A DNA stretch of 64,000 nucleotides from Fragilariopsis cylindrus CCMP1102 (GCA_900095095.1 FMBT01000378.1:62001-126000); one strand, 5' to 3'; shown: positions 34,433 through 45,526, numbered from the stretch's first letter. Made by a program: numbers and translations. Notes: generated from the sequence alone by a model not told the origin.

Positions 34433-34710
34433 AATGTTCTAGTACACTATGTGGATGCTAGTGCATCCAACCCATCTGGTCTTGTCCTCTGCAACCCTTT
34501 CAAATGAGATATTTTGTCTGGTCGAAAATCTGGTTGTGTGCATGTGTGCATGTGTGTGTGTATGTGTGCATTGTGCATGTGCATCAAAAAACCACAGAGA
34601 CTGAAAAGTTGTAGGAGGCACACACAATGTTCTAGTACACTATGTTGATGATTGTACACCCAACCTATCTGGTGTTATCCTCTGCAACCCTTTCATATGA
34701 GATATTTTGT
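34433..34710. repeat. Direct repeat pair of about 85 bp
   Basis: 34433-34516 and 34626-34710 are about 85 percent alike by eye. Both start AATGTTCTAGTACACTATGT and end in CTCTGCAACCCTTTCA and GAGATATTTTGT. A TG/CATG-rich microsatellite lies between them. Confidence 0.8.
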
Positions 34711-35040
34711 TGTTCATTCCATATCAAAAGCATATCATTTTCCCCTTCCACAACAGAGAAATGAATTTCAAAATATACCCATACCTGCCAGTTGGTGTCT
34801 GCTGCATTGAAACACCAACCAACCATCTCCACACTACTTTTGTTAAGATAAATCAATGCAGCTTGTATTTGTTACTGTCATTTCTATATTATATTATTAT
34901 TAAGATAAGAAATAAACACACCATCCCACACTACACTACACAGTAAGATTATAGCCCACAACACACCTCTTCCTTATCATTATTTACACATACCACTAGG
35001 TAAATTAGAACACAGAATAGATTCACTGTCCTCACTAAGA

Positions 35041-35580
35041 CATATTACTTGCAAATAGAAGAGGAAAATTCTCAAAGGAGTGGAGAACACAACAGAAAGC
35101 ATATAGGACCAGGAAACGGTTAGTAGACCCAATTGAGTATGACAGAATAAAGAGACAAAAGAAAAGACAACATGGGAAGAAAGATACAAACAAGAACAAG
35201 AAGACAACTAAAAGCAAAAACAAAACAGAAGAATTTCATGCGTTCTTCCAAGCAATAGTACCAATCATATTTGATATGTGGACAGATAGGTGCATTGATC
35301 GCAATACACCAGTACTAGGAGGACGAATAGTAGCAGCATATGATTCACTTTCCAAGAAAGTCACACACTTGTATACACTAAGGGAAATGGTACTACCAGA
35401 AGATGAACTAAAAATATATGATGAACCAATCAAACTAAGATTGAACGATACAAACCAACAATTGAAAAAGTGGATCAACAGATAAAGACCAGTCATAGAC
35501 CATAGCATGAAAAAAAGAAGGAATTGGCGCAAGAAAACAGCAAAATTCACAGCAACCAAGCATGCAAAGACTAAAGTGTG
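35041..35580 (+). mobile_element. Probable non-LTR (LINE-type) retrotransposon remnant, C-terminal part
   Basis: A plus-strand coding remnant reads like the tail that follows the reverse transcriptase in LINE-type polyproteins of algae and fungi: a GKFSKEW-like start, a Lys-rich linker, then FFQAIVPIIFDMWTDRC, VTHLYTLREMVLPEDELKIY and NQQLKKWI. The spacing of the W-x-x-R-C, L-Y, D and L-x-x-W-I positions is what suggests the family. The reverse transcriptase itself is not visible upstream, and the frame is broken, so this is an old fragment. The assignment rests on pattern memory only. Confidence 0.4.
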
Positions 35581-37140
35581 AAGAAAACTACCAAAGCAAA
35601 TGAAAACAAAGAAATATTCGAACAATCCATTGACAAATGTGTACATCAGGCTGAAGAAAAAGAGATTGTCAAGCAGAGTGTTACCAGTAAAATAATTCAA
35701 ATATAAAATCAATGACTTGATATCAAAAGCGTACACCAAATTGGGAAAGAAAAGATCAACTAGTAGAGAACTGACAGTACTGGATGTAGAGATGCAGATG
35801 ATTGATGACAGATATGGCGATGAACCAATGTAATACAACTATCATAATGTAGAATAATCGGCGGGTCGACTGTTGACTTTCCATCTTTCTAAGATGTAGA
35901 GGAGCAATGCGGCAGCTTTTAAATAATAAGTTATAATACTTGTAAATGGAAATCATCATCATCCCGACCCAACATTATTTTTGATGTAGTTGCAGTTTAC
36001 CCCTGTTTTCAAAAAAATCTAATATATTATATATAAAAAAGCAATCGAGGACTGTAATTGAAATAGTCACTGTTGGTTGGAAAAAGCTCCAACACAAATT
36101 TTGACAAGTATTTTCAAACAAATACTCATAAAATAAACTAACCCACCTAAAGCCGCAACTATTAGGGCCTCTGGTTCACATGCTACACCTTGTGCAAGAT
36201 TATTTTTAGTGGATTTTAGCTAATATAGGGTAGAAATTGGTTTTTTGCCCTTGACAAAGAAAGTAAACCCCTGTTCACCAATTTTTTCCTGTAGACATAT
36301 GAATATTAAACAAATTATGGGTTTTGTAACTTTTTTTTCCGGAAAAAATTGTCTAGCAAAAATAATAGCTGCAAGAAATTAACTAGTAACATGGTGTGTT
36401 TTGTTAAAGGCTAATCATTGTACATGAATGTGTGCATGAACTGAAGGAGCGCCTACAACATGTTTTTGAACCATTATTTATTACACACATAGTAAGGTAA
36501 AGAAACTTTCCCTGACCAAAAAGAAGCATTTTCCTGGAATTTCTACCCTGCTTTGTGTTCTGATCAAGATATCTCATAAAAAGATGATGTGTGCTGTATG
36601 TGAGCCTAGATTGTGAGATACCAGTAGACTTCTCCATCCATTAAGTCAATTGTAGACTTAATAGTTCATTTTCCAAAAAAATGACTGTTTAGGTGTATAT
36701 CAATTTTTGATGCTAAAGTTGTTATTATATTATACTACACTAACAAATACTAGTAAAATTTTGGGCATGATTTAGTTTTTATATTAATGACTAGTTCCAC
36801 GCGGGACACACTACTAGCGACTTAAACAACTTACAGTAATCAATTTGTGAGACACGACTGAGCTAGCGCGACTAAATTAAAACTAAATTACAGAAAGATA
36901 TTTTGATGTTTTTCAATATTTTTATTTATTTTTGTATTCATTCTAATCCTTCATGCTGACACACATGCCTCGATCATGCTTGTCGTTCTGCAGTGTTATC
37001 ATATCGTTAAACCTCTCCTCTCCGATTATTCTCAAACTCTGTCACAATCAGCTCGGTAGCGATACTACATATTGAAGTATAAATACTTTAATAGTTGGCA
37101 GATATTATTATTTGATTTTTGCAAATCAGTAACATCATAA
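35581..37140. other. Gene-poor tract, nothing identified
   Basis: AT-rich, no family recognised. Two short related blocks occur near 35990 and 36268 (TTTACCCCTGTT / TAAACCCCTGTTC). Confidence 0.4.
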
Positions 37141-38215
37141 TGGCAATGCCATCCACATCCTTAACATGGAGTGATAGGATTTTAATACAACTTATATCTG
37201 CTGTAATGTTTATGGTATCACATGTATGATATGTATGGACATACACGTATATCCGATCCATCATTGGTATCTCAAATTAATTTTCCACTGTCGTTTGTAT
37301 TATTTTGTAACTATTCCAAGCCATTTATTGGACGACGACGACGACGACGAATTCAATCTTTACAAAGAAAGAAAGAAAGATGATTTAAAAACGAACGATG
37401 ACGGCAACGACGACGACGATGATGATCCAATTTTTGTATGTAATTGTTTGCTGTGGTCCATACTGCAATTTCTTTGTGTTATATAAGTGGTGTATTCGAT
37501 TGGTATTATTATGACGTTATTATTAAAGGTTCCATTCTATTTCATATTATGTGAACAGTCTCGGATAGTATACAACAACGTCCGATCCTTCAGATGGAAG
37601 AACAACTGAAAAAAGCGTAGAACACAAAAACTACAGTTGGAATCCGCATCTTTTTGGAAATTCTTTTTACCAACACCACTATATATATTAGTTGGTTATC
37701 AACAAATCATCGATGATCATAATACTACTACCACGAAGAGCAATCCATCGCCTCTAATAACGATACCGATGAATAAGCCTACAGTAGTAACTGGTGATGA
37801 TGACGATACAGGATATCATCTGAATAAACTGAATGAAACACAACAAGAAGAACTACATCAGAAATTAAAGGTAACAAAAAATGTGATGAAAGGAGGAAAA
37901 CGTGAAAACAGCCACAGAGGCTTTGATTTGGGGTGTGGTGTCATACAAAATTGCCTATGTTGGTTTTGATATGTCACACAGGAACAAAAGCCATCGGTAC
38001 TGTACTGCCTTTATCTGTTATTTCTGTACATTGCTGGAAGATTCTGTATTATTGATTCTTCTTTCTTCGAATAGTAATAGTAATAATAATAGTAATATTA
38101 CTGACAACAATACCAAAAAGAAGAACAAGAAAATTAATTGGTTCAAATTATTATGGATTTTAATTTGTGTTTATATCACTGGTAAAATGTTCTTTTCGGA
38201 AGTAAGTAAGTAAGT
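37141..38215 (+). pseudogene. Unresolved or decaying membrane-protein gene
   Basis: Protein-like segments lie in order but in different frames: MAMPSTSLTWSDRILIQLIS (from 37140), WYLKLIFHCRLYYFVTIPSH (near 37280), VPFYFILCEQSRIVYNN (near 37530), SASFWKFFLPTPLYILVGYQ (near 37640), LNETQQEELHQKLK (near 37830), EALIWGVVSYKIAYVGF (near 37915), TGTKAIGTVLPLSVIS (near 37980) and KINWFKLLWILICVYITGK (near 38125). Some shifts can be bridged by possible introns (for example donor GTATGT near 37436 and acceptor AAAG near 37530). Others cannot: the step between YKIAYVGF and TGTKAIG lacks sites, and a TGA interrupts the frame near 37609. Either several small introns escaped me or the gene is broken. No family was recognised. 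Confidence 0.4.
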
Positions 38216-38637
38216 AAGTAAATAAGTAAGTTATGGGAATAGTGATAAAAAATGCGGTATAACTAATAAAACTGGAACGTGTGTAGGACATGTAGACGTA
38301 TAGTAAGACGCTGTGCTTATTCTTGCAACATTCAAATAGGAAGAACTCTAAGACGATGAACTTCTATGATGATCAAAAAATCGTACCACTGTACATGCAG
38401 TAGTACACGTTTATGAACTCTCCTGCTGTGTGGAACTCGTTTAAGACATAATTGTTAGGGTGGTGCGCTTAAAAGTTGAAGTTTTTGGTGAAGTGTGCCA
38501 TTTGTGATATTTGTCGATTGTGTTCTCTTTCGTGATGAAATGATTGTGAGGTGTGGTGAGGAATTTTCGCACCATATAAAAGCGTGGAGAATATTTTCGT
38601 ATCCTTCATCCTTCATTTGATAATATGTTTTTATACT
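38216..38637. other. Intergenic; block shared with the MITE at 46 kb
   Basis: No gene. At 38560-38585 is GGAATTTTCGCACCATATAA followed by AAGCGT, which recurs with small changes at 45982-46005 inside the TA-flanked inverted-repeat element. Confidence 0.5.
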
Positions 38638-40218
38638 CTAGTATATCTTATTTAATGATTGTTGCTTTCTTGGCATTTTCGGCATTGATAAAGATGAATC
38701 TTGATGTGGTGGATCACGGCTTCCTCCTTTTCTAAGTTCTCTGCTTCTCATTTTTGGTTTTGATGATGACGATGATATATGTTCACTTTGTGTATCCGAT
38801 GTCATCTTGTTAATGTTGATGTTGATGTTATCATCAACACCATCATCATTGGTAAGACATTGTTCCAATGCATCTTTGATAATCGAACGGCGCGTTCTTG
38901 AATCAGAACCAGAAACACGTTTCTGTGTTCCTTTTGGTAGATACGATCTGGACAGAGAAGGAGGTAATGACGCTTCTCTTGGTACTTTCGGTACTGATAA
39001 AGACGAACCTTGATGTGATGGATCACGGCTTCTTGATCGGGTACGGTTTTTATTCTTATTTTTATCTTTGTTACTGGCATGGCTTTTACATCGGGGAGGG
39101 TTTCTTGTTTTACTTTGTTCATTAGCTGCTGTTGGTGCCGATGCAACCGATTGATTACCAGACGAACGAGAATTTTTCTTTCCTCCTATTCTACGATCTC
39201 TGCTTCTCAATTTTGGTTTTGATGATGATGATATATTCTCACTTTGTGTATCCAATGCCGTTGTATTGATGTTGTTGTCATCATCATCAATGGAAAGGAA
39301 TTCTCCTAGTGCATTTTTGACATTAGAAGGCCGGTTTTTCGTATCAGAGTCATGTGTATCCAATGTGGAAAGTAATTCTGCCAATGCATCTTTGACACTT
39401 GAACGACGTTGTTTTGAATCAGAACCATAAACACGTTTCTGTGTTTCCGTTGATTGATACGATTTAGACGAAGATGGTGACTTTTTGGCGTTCATTGTTA
39501 TCCTTGTAGATCTTTTGCTAGCCGAAGGCGACCTTGATTGACTTCGTTGATGACGTCGACTTACTTGTAGCGCCGCATCCTGTGACCTCGAATGACTTCG
39601 TTGATGTCGACTTACGTGTAGCGATTGACTTCGTTGATGTCGACTTACTTGTAGCGCCGCATCCTGATCTTGTCCTTCTGGTTGTCGTCTTCTGCTACGT
39701 CGTTTTTGATTGGTTATAGTTGGTGCATCAGACACAGAATGACTTCGTCTACTTATGCTGTCAGAGCAACTGTCATGATGATTACTGCTGCTTCGGCTGC
39801 GTCTTTTCTTGATAATTGTTCTTCCTCGTCCCTTACTACTATGACGACGACTACTACTAGGGACCTTACTTTCCTTTGTATTATCATTGTCTTTGTAGTA
39901 ACTTAAGGGCACCGTTCCGTCTTCTCCGTTCTCATAATCTTTTTTATTACAATCAGTATCATCGGATTTTTCCCCTCTTACTACCTTCTTCTTTTTCTTC
40001 TGCTTTTTCCTATTACTACTATTATTACTATCAGTATTATCTTTCTTTCCTTCATCATCTGATTCCGAGTTCAAAGATTCTCCACCCGCCCAAGGATCCC
40101 AGTCAATAGCACCGCCCGCCCAAGGATCCCAGTCTAGAACATCAGTTCCAAATACATTCATACGGTTACTACGGTCATTGTTGCTGATGAAGGAGCTGTG
40201 GCCAATGGCAGCATTCAT
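38638..40218 (-). CDS. RS-rich, internally repeated protein, probably nuclear
   Basis: A single frame of 526 residues, nearly all low complexity: Ser/Arg/Lys-rich with many RS and SR dipeptides, basic clusters (KKQKKKKKVVRG, RTIIKKRRSRSSS) and no folded domain that I recognise. Three sorts of duplication are visible: DWDPWAGG twice near residues 29-46; an SRHQRSQS-type unit four times (about 39535-39660); and a longer module with KRVYGSDS, K-DALAELLS, DTQSENISSSSKPKLRSRDR, present about twice (near 39200-39450 and 38740-38940). RS-rich proteins commonly act in splicing or mRNA metabolism in the nucleus; here that is inference from composition alone. Confidence 0.6.
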   Translation of the reverse strand: MNAAIGHSSFISNNDRSNRMNVFGTDVLDWDPWAGGAIDWDPWAGGESLNSESDDEGKKDNTDSNNSSNRKKQKKKKKVVRGEKSDDTDCNKKDYENGEDGTVPLSYYKDNDNTKESKVPSSSRRHSSKGRGRTIIKKRRSRSSSNHHDSCSDSISRRSHSVSDAPTITNQKRRSRRRQPEGQDQDAALQVSRHQRSQSLHVSRHQRSHSRSQDAALQVSRRHQRSQSRSPSASKRSTRITMNAKKSPSSSKSYQSTETQKRVYGSDSKQRRSSVKDALAELLSTLDTHDSDTKNRPSNVKNALGEFLSIDDDDNNINTTALDTQSENISSSSKPKLRSRDRRIGGKKNSRSSGNQSVASAPTAANEQSKTRNPPRCKSHASNKDKNKNKNRTRSRSRDPSHQGSSLSVPKVPREASLPPSLSRSYLPKGTQKRVSGSDSRTRRSIIKDALEQCLTNDDGVDDNINININKMTSDTQSEHISSSSSKPKMRSRELRKGGSRDPPHQDSSLSMPKMPRKQQSLNKIY

Positions 40219-41504
40219 GCTATCTACTATATTTATTATGATGTGATTTGTTCTGGGAACTCTTACTACGGTAAAAGCTATTTTTTATGAAGAGTGTAAT
40301 GACAAGAGCAACAAAGAAGCAGGTTATTTGACGATGTTGTCATCAATTTACTTATTATTGATTATTATATATCGTCACTAATACCAGTACCAAAAGTATA
40401 GTTGGAGCAAATATATCCATTCGATTCTGCCCAAGCAACTAATGATTGATTCAGCCACTTTTCTTCATGGACAAATCGGCAATGTTGTACTAGTAGTACA
40501 GTATGACTAATTTTGTGACGTTAACATATATGCGTTTTATCTAATATTATTTTTTATAGAAGTACCCAGAAAATGGTTGACCCAGGAGCATTAAAAGTAG
40601 ATTAAACAAAAGAAGATGGCATGCATTCCCTCTCTTTCTCTGTCTTTCTCTCTCTTCTTCTTACGTATGACTAAGTTTGTGACGTTTATAACATAATAAT
40701 ATAAGGTAGTAAGGCATATATCAATTAGGACACAGTCACTTTGTAATAGTCCGTATGCGCGAATTGCAAAACTTCAACTTCAAGGATACACGACGCGAAT
40801 ATTGACTTTTATGTGCACTTATTGTTCATCAACTTCTAATATGCCTAAAACTTAATAGAACTGATATTTTTAATTCTTTTTTAATTCAACGGTAATGTGG
40901 CTTATCTTTTGTACAACTTTATATAGGGTCCTCGATTACAGTACTATATATATATATTATGAAATATATAAGAGATAGCGCGATGGTGGACTGGAGCGTC
41001 CGCGAAAGCGACGAGTCTCCATGCGCGATTAAAATTCAAATCTTGCGAGAATGGGGGACACGGGAAATTTTGCAACGCGACCAAATCACGATTTCCTTCT
41101 TTCAGATTCCCCCCAGCCTCCTCCTCGCGCGGCTGGAATAAAAAGAAGTTAACGACGACGTGGTGTTAAAAAAAAAATCTCACAAAACGTCGCAAAAGAA
41201 CATAAAATAATAACAATGACGATCGATGTTATCGAAAGAAGGAAGGAAAGAATAGAATAAAGGAAAGCACTACTTGTTGTCTCTTTCGGCGGCGGCAATA
41301 GTGACAAGTCATACTACACGTAGTGGTAATAATGGAATTAGTAGTAGAAGTGCTACTAATAAAGTCAGGATCTAACATAAACCCACAAATTTGATTTTGA
41401 TTTTGATTTGTATATCTTATGTGATTTTATCATTACGATACACACCATAATAATTTAGAAAACAGATTTGTACCGTAGGAAGATTTTATTATTTCTAATT
41501 TTTA
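40219..41504. other. Intergenic, no supported gene
   Basis: Upstream of the RS protein (-) and downstream of the NTF2-like gene (-). A GC-richer 180-bp block at 40960-41140 gives a 60-codon frame that resembles no family. A TCTC run lies near 40630-40660. Confidence 0.45.
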
Positions 41505-42437
41505 TTAATCTGCACCACGACGTTGATCTTTCCACCATTGTGGTATTTTTTCTGGATCACTGGATGATTTTGGAAATAATGCTGCTGATCCTGTTGAAAA
41601 TTTCCCTGTTATTTGTTGAATACCTTTAATAGCAATATTACCAGGTGTGGTGGGGAATGGTATACCTAATGTATTTAAGATACCAAATGTTAAACCTTTT
41701 CCATTCGTTGTACTTTTACTACTATCATCATCATCATCTTGTTCAAAATTATCAATGACATATCCTGCTGTAATACATTTGACTTGCATTTGTTCGATTG
41801 AATTAAAGGTGATCGCCCATGCTTCTGTCGAACCAATATAGGGACGTGAATCGGGTAGTCCTGTTACTGATGTAGCAAATTGACCTAATGCACCACCTAA
41901 TGGGTATTGATACGTACCGGTAGCTTTTAAAAAAAATCGTACTTTTAATGTATTAAATGGATCAATTGAAAAACCATAGGCATTGGATTTGATATCCGGA
42001 AATGCTTGAAAGACTTGAAAATAATCTAATACTTCAATATAATCAATTTTATTAAGTGGACCAATGATTGGACCACGAAATACAAAATCCTCCGAAATAA
42101 TACTACTATTTTGCGCACTGTAGTAACCACTTTGTGTATTAATAAATTTCTCAGCTGCATTGCACAATATTTGTTCTTGTTCTTGATCTGTTATAATGTC
42201 GATTTCTTTGTTGTTTGTCGTATCAGTATCAGTATCAGTTGAAACCATTGACATCGAAGTGGATGATCTTTGACCAATACTTTTACTGACGACGAGTAGA
42301 TTGCGATCTTTCGTCGTCGTCGTCGTTGTTGTTGTTGGTCGAGCAGTATTAACGGCGATTAATGATGGTGACCACGAAGTTGATGTCGGAATAGTGACGA
42401 ATAAAACCAAGAAAGGAAACTTTGATAACACTAACAT
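41505..42437 (-). CDS. NTF2/SnoaL-like domain protein, secreted or organelle-targeted
   Basis: A single frame of 310 residues. The N-terminus is a signal peptide (MLVLSKFPFLVLFVTIPTST), followed by a Thr/Ser-rich linker to about residue 100. The folded part shows the SnoaL-like pattern: ILCNAAEKFINTQSG, DFVFRGPIIGPLNKIDYIEV, YFQVFQAFPDIKSNAYGFSI, then strands with KVRFFLKATGTYQYPLG and TEAWAITFNSIEQMQVKC. Proteins of this type in diatoms often go to the plastid; the signal peptide plus Ser/Thr-rich linker would suit that, but no Ala-Phe cleavage motif is clear. NTF2-like folds range from cyclases to pure binders, so no reaction is assigned. It is divergent from the cytochrome c gene, 819 bp away. 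Confidence 0.7.
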   Translation of the reverse strand: MLVLSKFPFLVLFVTIPTSTSWSPSLIAVNTARPTTTTTTTTKDRNLLVVSKSIGQRSSTSMSMVSTDTDTDTTNNKEIDIITDQEQEQILCNAAEKFINTQSGYYSAQNSSIISEDFVFRGPIIGPLNKIDYIEVLDYFQVFQAFPDIKSNAYGFSIDPFNTLKVRFFLKATGTYQYPLGGALGQFATSVTGLPDSRPYIGSTEAWAITFNSIEQMQVKCITAGYVIDNFEQDDDDDSSKSTTNGKGLTFGILNTLGIPFPTTPGNIAIKGIQQITGKFSTGSAALFPKSSSDPEKIPQWWKDQRRGAD

Positions 42438-43256
42438 GATGATGATGTACGATGGTAGTTCGGTTAAAAAGTCGGAGTCTTTAGGGCAGCTGTATCAAGC
42501 AATAAACCAAGCTTGTGGAATGCAAAGGTGCAGTGGTGCTTACTTTTCTTGTTACGTTGGTTTATCAGTAGAGTAGGTGCGTTATTCGATCGATACTGTG
42601 CAGTAGTGGACATATACTGTACAGTAGATAGATGTTGGCTGTAATAAATAATGATGATGTGTTTATTTTTACTGTTTTACTTCATATAAAAAAAACACGA
42701 CTGACTAAAAAAAATGAAACACTCGAATACTTGAAGTAGTCGAGAGAGTCAAACACTTCTGAGGTTACTTACTATTACTGTAACTTACTTATTGTAGCTG
42801 TGAAGAAAAAATATATTAACATTCGCTCGCGACTGCTGACGCGACTCCTAATAAAAATTGCCAGCGCATCCTTCTTTTTGCGCTGATCGATATAACTTCG
42901 CTTTTTTACTGCCCTTCACTTTTTGTATTGAATGGCGCTTCACTTCACGAATGAATGACGCCTTTCTTCGCCTGATCTGACTAATAATACCAGTTACCAC
43001 AAGCATTCGTTCGTGCTAAATAATTCTCATCGGCCAAACATGTACACACAACTCCGTACGTGATCGCTAACTTCTTACGAACCCATCATCATCCGACGAC
43101 TGCAACTCAACTCCACTCAACTATTTTATGATAATCACACAATAAAACTTTCATTACAATACAAACACAGGAAGACGAAGAAAAAAACCCCCATCAAATT
43201 CAACGAAATAATCCACTTAACTTAAATCAAACAACAAAAACAAAAGACAGTCAAAG
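42438..43256. other. Divergent promoter region
   Basis: Shared upstream region of the NTF2-like gene (-) and cytochrome c (+). It holds the palindrome TACTGTACAGTA at 42615-42626. The last ~100 bases before 43257 are A-rich, a normal leader here. No gene is seen. Confidence 0.5.
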
Positions 43257-43592
43257 ATGGCGAAGAAAAGCAAGGGACCAAATGAAAAAAAGGGTGCTAA
43301 AATATTTAAAACCAAATGTAGTCAATGTCATGTCGTCGAAGAAGGTGGACCACATAAGCAGGGACCGAACTTATATGGTTTTTATGGTAATATATCCGGA
43401 AAACAAGAGGGATATTCCTATTCGAGTGCTAACAAAAAAGCGGGTGTCGAATGGAATGATGATAATTTATTTAATTATTTAGAAAATCCAAAAAAATTTA
43501 TGAAAGGAAATAAAATGGTCTTTGCTGGTTTAAAAAAACCACAAGATCGATTAGATATAATTGAATATTTGAAAAAGACTTGTGCTGTTTAA
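43257..43592 (+). CDS. Cytochrome c, mitochondrial intermembrane space
   Basis: An intronless 111-residue class I cytochrome c, the normal length, carrying electrons from complex III to complex IV. The heme site is CSQCH (residues ~21-25), the second axial ligand is the Met in GNKMVFAG (~86), and the family pattern is full: [61 protein letters not shown] and IIEYLKKT. No presequence is present, as expected, because heme attachment traps it in the intermembrane space. The start is unambiguous. Confidence 0.98.
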   Translation: MAKKSKGPNEKKGAKIFKTKCSQCHVVEEGGPHKQGPNLYGFYGNISGKQEGYSYSSANKKAGVEWNDDNLFNYLENPKKFMKGNKMVFAGLKKPQDRLDIIEYLKKTCAV

Positions 43593-44245
43593 ATGATATA
43601 GGAAAAAAAAAAGACAGATAGAAAGAAACAACAGGAGACATGCGACAATTGTAGATAAAGATGAAAATAAAAGGAAGAAAGAAAAAAAGAAATCGTAGTA
43701 TTAAACGACGGTAGTGCATGAGAATGAGGAATTGCTGTACTATACAGTACTACTCTATCGAGAGCGAGGTGGTTATTTTAGTGTACGTACATCGACCATC
43801 GTATATGGTTGTTGATCCGACTGGTGTATACTAGGTTGGCATTAATATATGTAATGCTCTTATATAATAGAAAAAAATAACATATATATCATAACATAAC
43901 TTAATATTATACAAATAAATTACTTGTTGTATGAATTATGTTCCACACATTGTTCCACACATTAAAATTCCTAACTTTTTTCTACTTCCTACTCATGCAG
44001 TAATACTATATTAGTAGGAAGTACGTACGTCAATCGTACTCCGAGTAGCTTATAGGTTGTGTAAGTTCGCCCAGCCCATCCATTGTGGCGCAACACAACT
44101 AGGTGTAGATAAAATAATAAATATAGGGAATTCGTAATAGAAAAGCCAAATGCATTCTTTACTATTGATTATAGCTTGAAAGCATGTATACGCGTAGTTA
44201 TGTGAAGAAAGAAAGACCAGTCGAATTTGTCCAAAAAATTCACTA
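43593..44245. other. Convergent intergenic region
   Basis: 3' flanks of cytochrome c (+) and the PX/LURP-one gene (-); CTATACAGTACTACTC near 43737. No gene is seen. Confidence 0.5.
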
Positions 44246-45526
44246 CTACATAGCAGTATTAGCATTTTGTCTTCTTCGTCGTTCGTCCTCTACTTCGTGA
44301 TGGATACGATCGATTGCACATGCAATACCAATGAACAGTAGACAATCCTGACCTGCTGATACAGTCACATTATACGTATCGGTCCATTTAAACATCTTTT
44401 TATCGACTGTCGCAAATGCTCCTACTGCTGTATTCCCTAGAGTAAATTGACTTGGCCATCTACCTTGACATTGTACTGGTGGATGGTGCGACATTGGTCC
44501 TGACAGTTCGATAACATATTGGTCGGTAACATTCCAAGACCAGCATCGCGTGACACGGCAAACGGGGATTTGTACACCTGGTCGATGAGGATCATATCGG
44601 TATAATTCGTATACGTAATTCCTCCACGAGAATCGTTCTTGCATTGCCAATAATGGTTCTCCTGCTATATTCGTGATCATAAAGTGACAATTTTTGAAAG
44701 TAGCTCCCATTGAAAAAAATCCACCATTGGTACGAATCATTTTAAACCACGGTAAGTTACCAGAACCTCTGATAATAGCATCACCGTAACTCCATCCACG
44801 GTTCTGCAACGTAAACTTTTGTTGATAATTAAATGCGATTGTTGAAATCTGTCCAGGAGCTAAGGGAGTTCCGTTCCTAATGATTTGGTTAAAAGTTTGA
44901 GCAAGACAACAGTCCGCCATTTGTTGGGCAATGATTGCCTGTTCCTTTGCCCTTAGTCGGGCAATGATTGCATGTCTCTTTGCTTCCTTTGAAGTTGCGA
45001 TTTCCATAAAGACTTCCACACATCGTTCTGTCCATCTTGGCTGGAGAAGTAACGCATTATGAAGAGCATTCTTACCGATTGCATTCGTACGTAATATGGC
45101 ATTGATATACTCTGCAATGCTGTTGGCTCTCTTTCCTGCATTTGACTCGTTAGTGATGTAGTTCTTCAATCCAAAATAAGAACCTGATGGAAATTTGGGG
45201 CTGCTGTTGTCTTTCTTCATGAATTGTCGCATTCGATCTCTAATTTCACCAAATGAAGACCATTGTGTTATGGCAACAATTGAACCATCAACATAGATCC
45301 TAAATGCATATTCTCGTTGTGGTTTGCCTCTCTTCTTTGTAATTTTTTCTCGTATACGGCCAGCCTCATCATTATCACCACTGATTCCCGGAACTACCAA
45401 AATCGTTGATTGATAGGTTGCCTTTTCTATCATTGGTTGGATTATACTTGCTGTAGCAGTAGCAGATGCAACAGGAAATGCTTGTGCTATTGGGATTGAT
45501 GTTGTGTTGGGGGTGATAGTTGCCAT
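44246..45526 (-). CDS. PX-like domain fused to LURP-one-related (LOR) domain
   Basis: A single frame of 426 residues. Residues ~70-165 look like a PX phosphoinositide-binding domain: YAFRIYVDGSIVAITQWSSF (RYSDF position), EIRDRMRQFM, FPSGSYFGLKNY, then RANSIAEYINAIL and LHNALLL. A helical Ala/Arg/Gln-rich linker follows (~185-210). The C-terminal ~200 residues are a LOR/tubby-C-like beta barrel: FTLQNRGWSYGDAIIRGSG, FFSMGATFKNCHFMITNIAG, PLLAMQERFSWRNYVYELYR, DQYVIELSG, VQCQGRW, and the closing NVTVSAGQDCLLFIGIACAID, a known LOR/scramblase-like ending. A peripheral membrane protein that binds phosphoinositide lipids is inferred. The PX part is weaker than the LOR part. Confidence 0.75.
   Translation of the reverse strand: MATITPNTTSIPIAQAFPVASATATASIIQPMIEKATYQSTILVVPGISGDNDEAGRIREKITKKRGKPQREYAFRIYVDGSIVAITQWSSFGEIRDRMRQFMKKDNSSPKFPSGSYFGLKNYITNESNAGKRANSIAEYINAILRTNAIGKNALHNALLLQPRWTERCVEVFMEIATSKEAKRHAIIARLRAKEQAIIAQQMADCCLAQTFNQIIRNGTPLAPGQISTIAFNYQQKFTLQNRGWSYGDAIIRGSGNLPWFKMIRTNGGFFSMGATFKNCHFMITNIAGEPLLAMQERFSWRNYVYELYRYDPHRPGVQIPVCRVTRCWSWNVTDQYVIELSGPMSHHPPVQCQGRWPSQFTLGNTAVGAFATVDKKMFKWTDTYNVTVSAGQDCLLFIGIACAIDRIHHEVEDERRRRQNANTAM

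Noticed and set aside
35236-35838. 200-residue hydrophobic minus-strand frame
   Set aside because: It is the antisense of the A-rich, Lys/Thr-coding LINE-like remnant on the plus strand; antisense of such DNA gives Phe/Leu-rich sequence by chance.
37607-37609. In-frame TGA as a possible selenocysteine codon
   Set aside because: The residues around it are a Lys/Arg/Asn stretch, not a redox motif, and no hairpin of SECIS type was recognised downstream.
40959-41141. 60-residue plus frame
   Set aside because: Protein-like composition but no start context, family or neighbouring exon.
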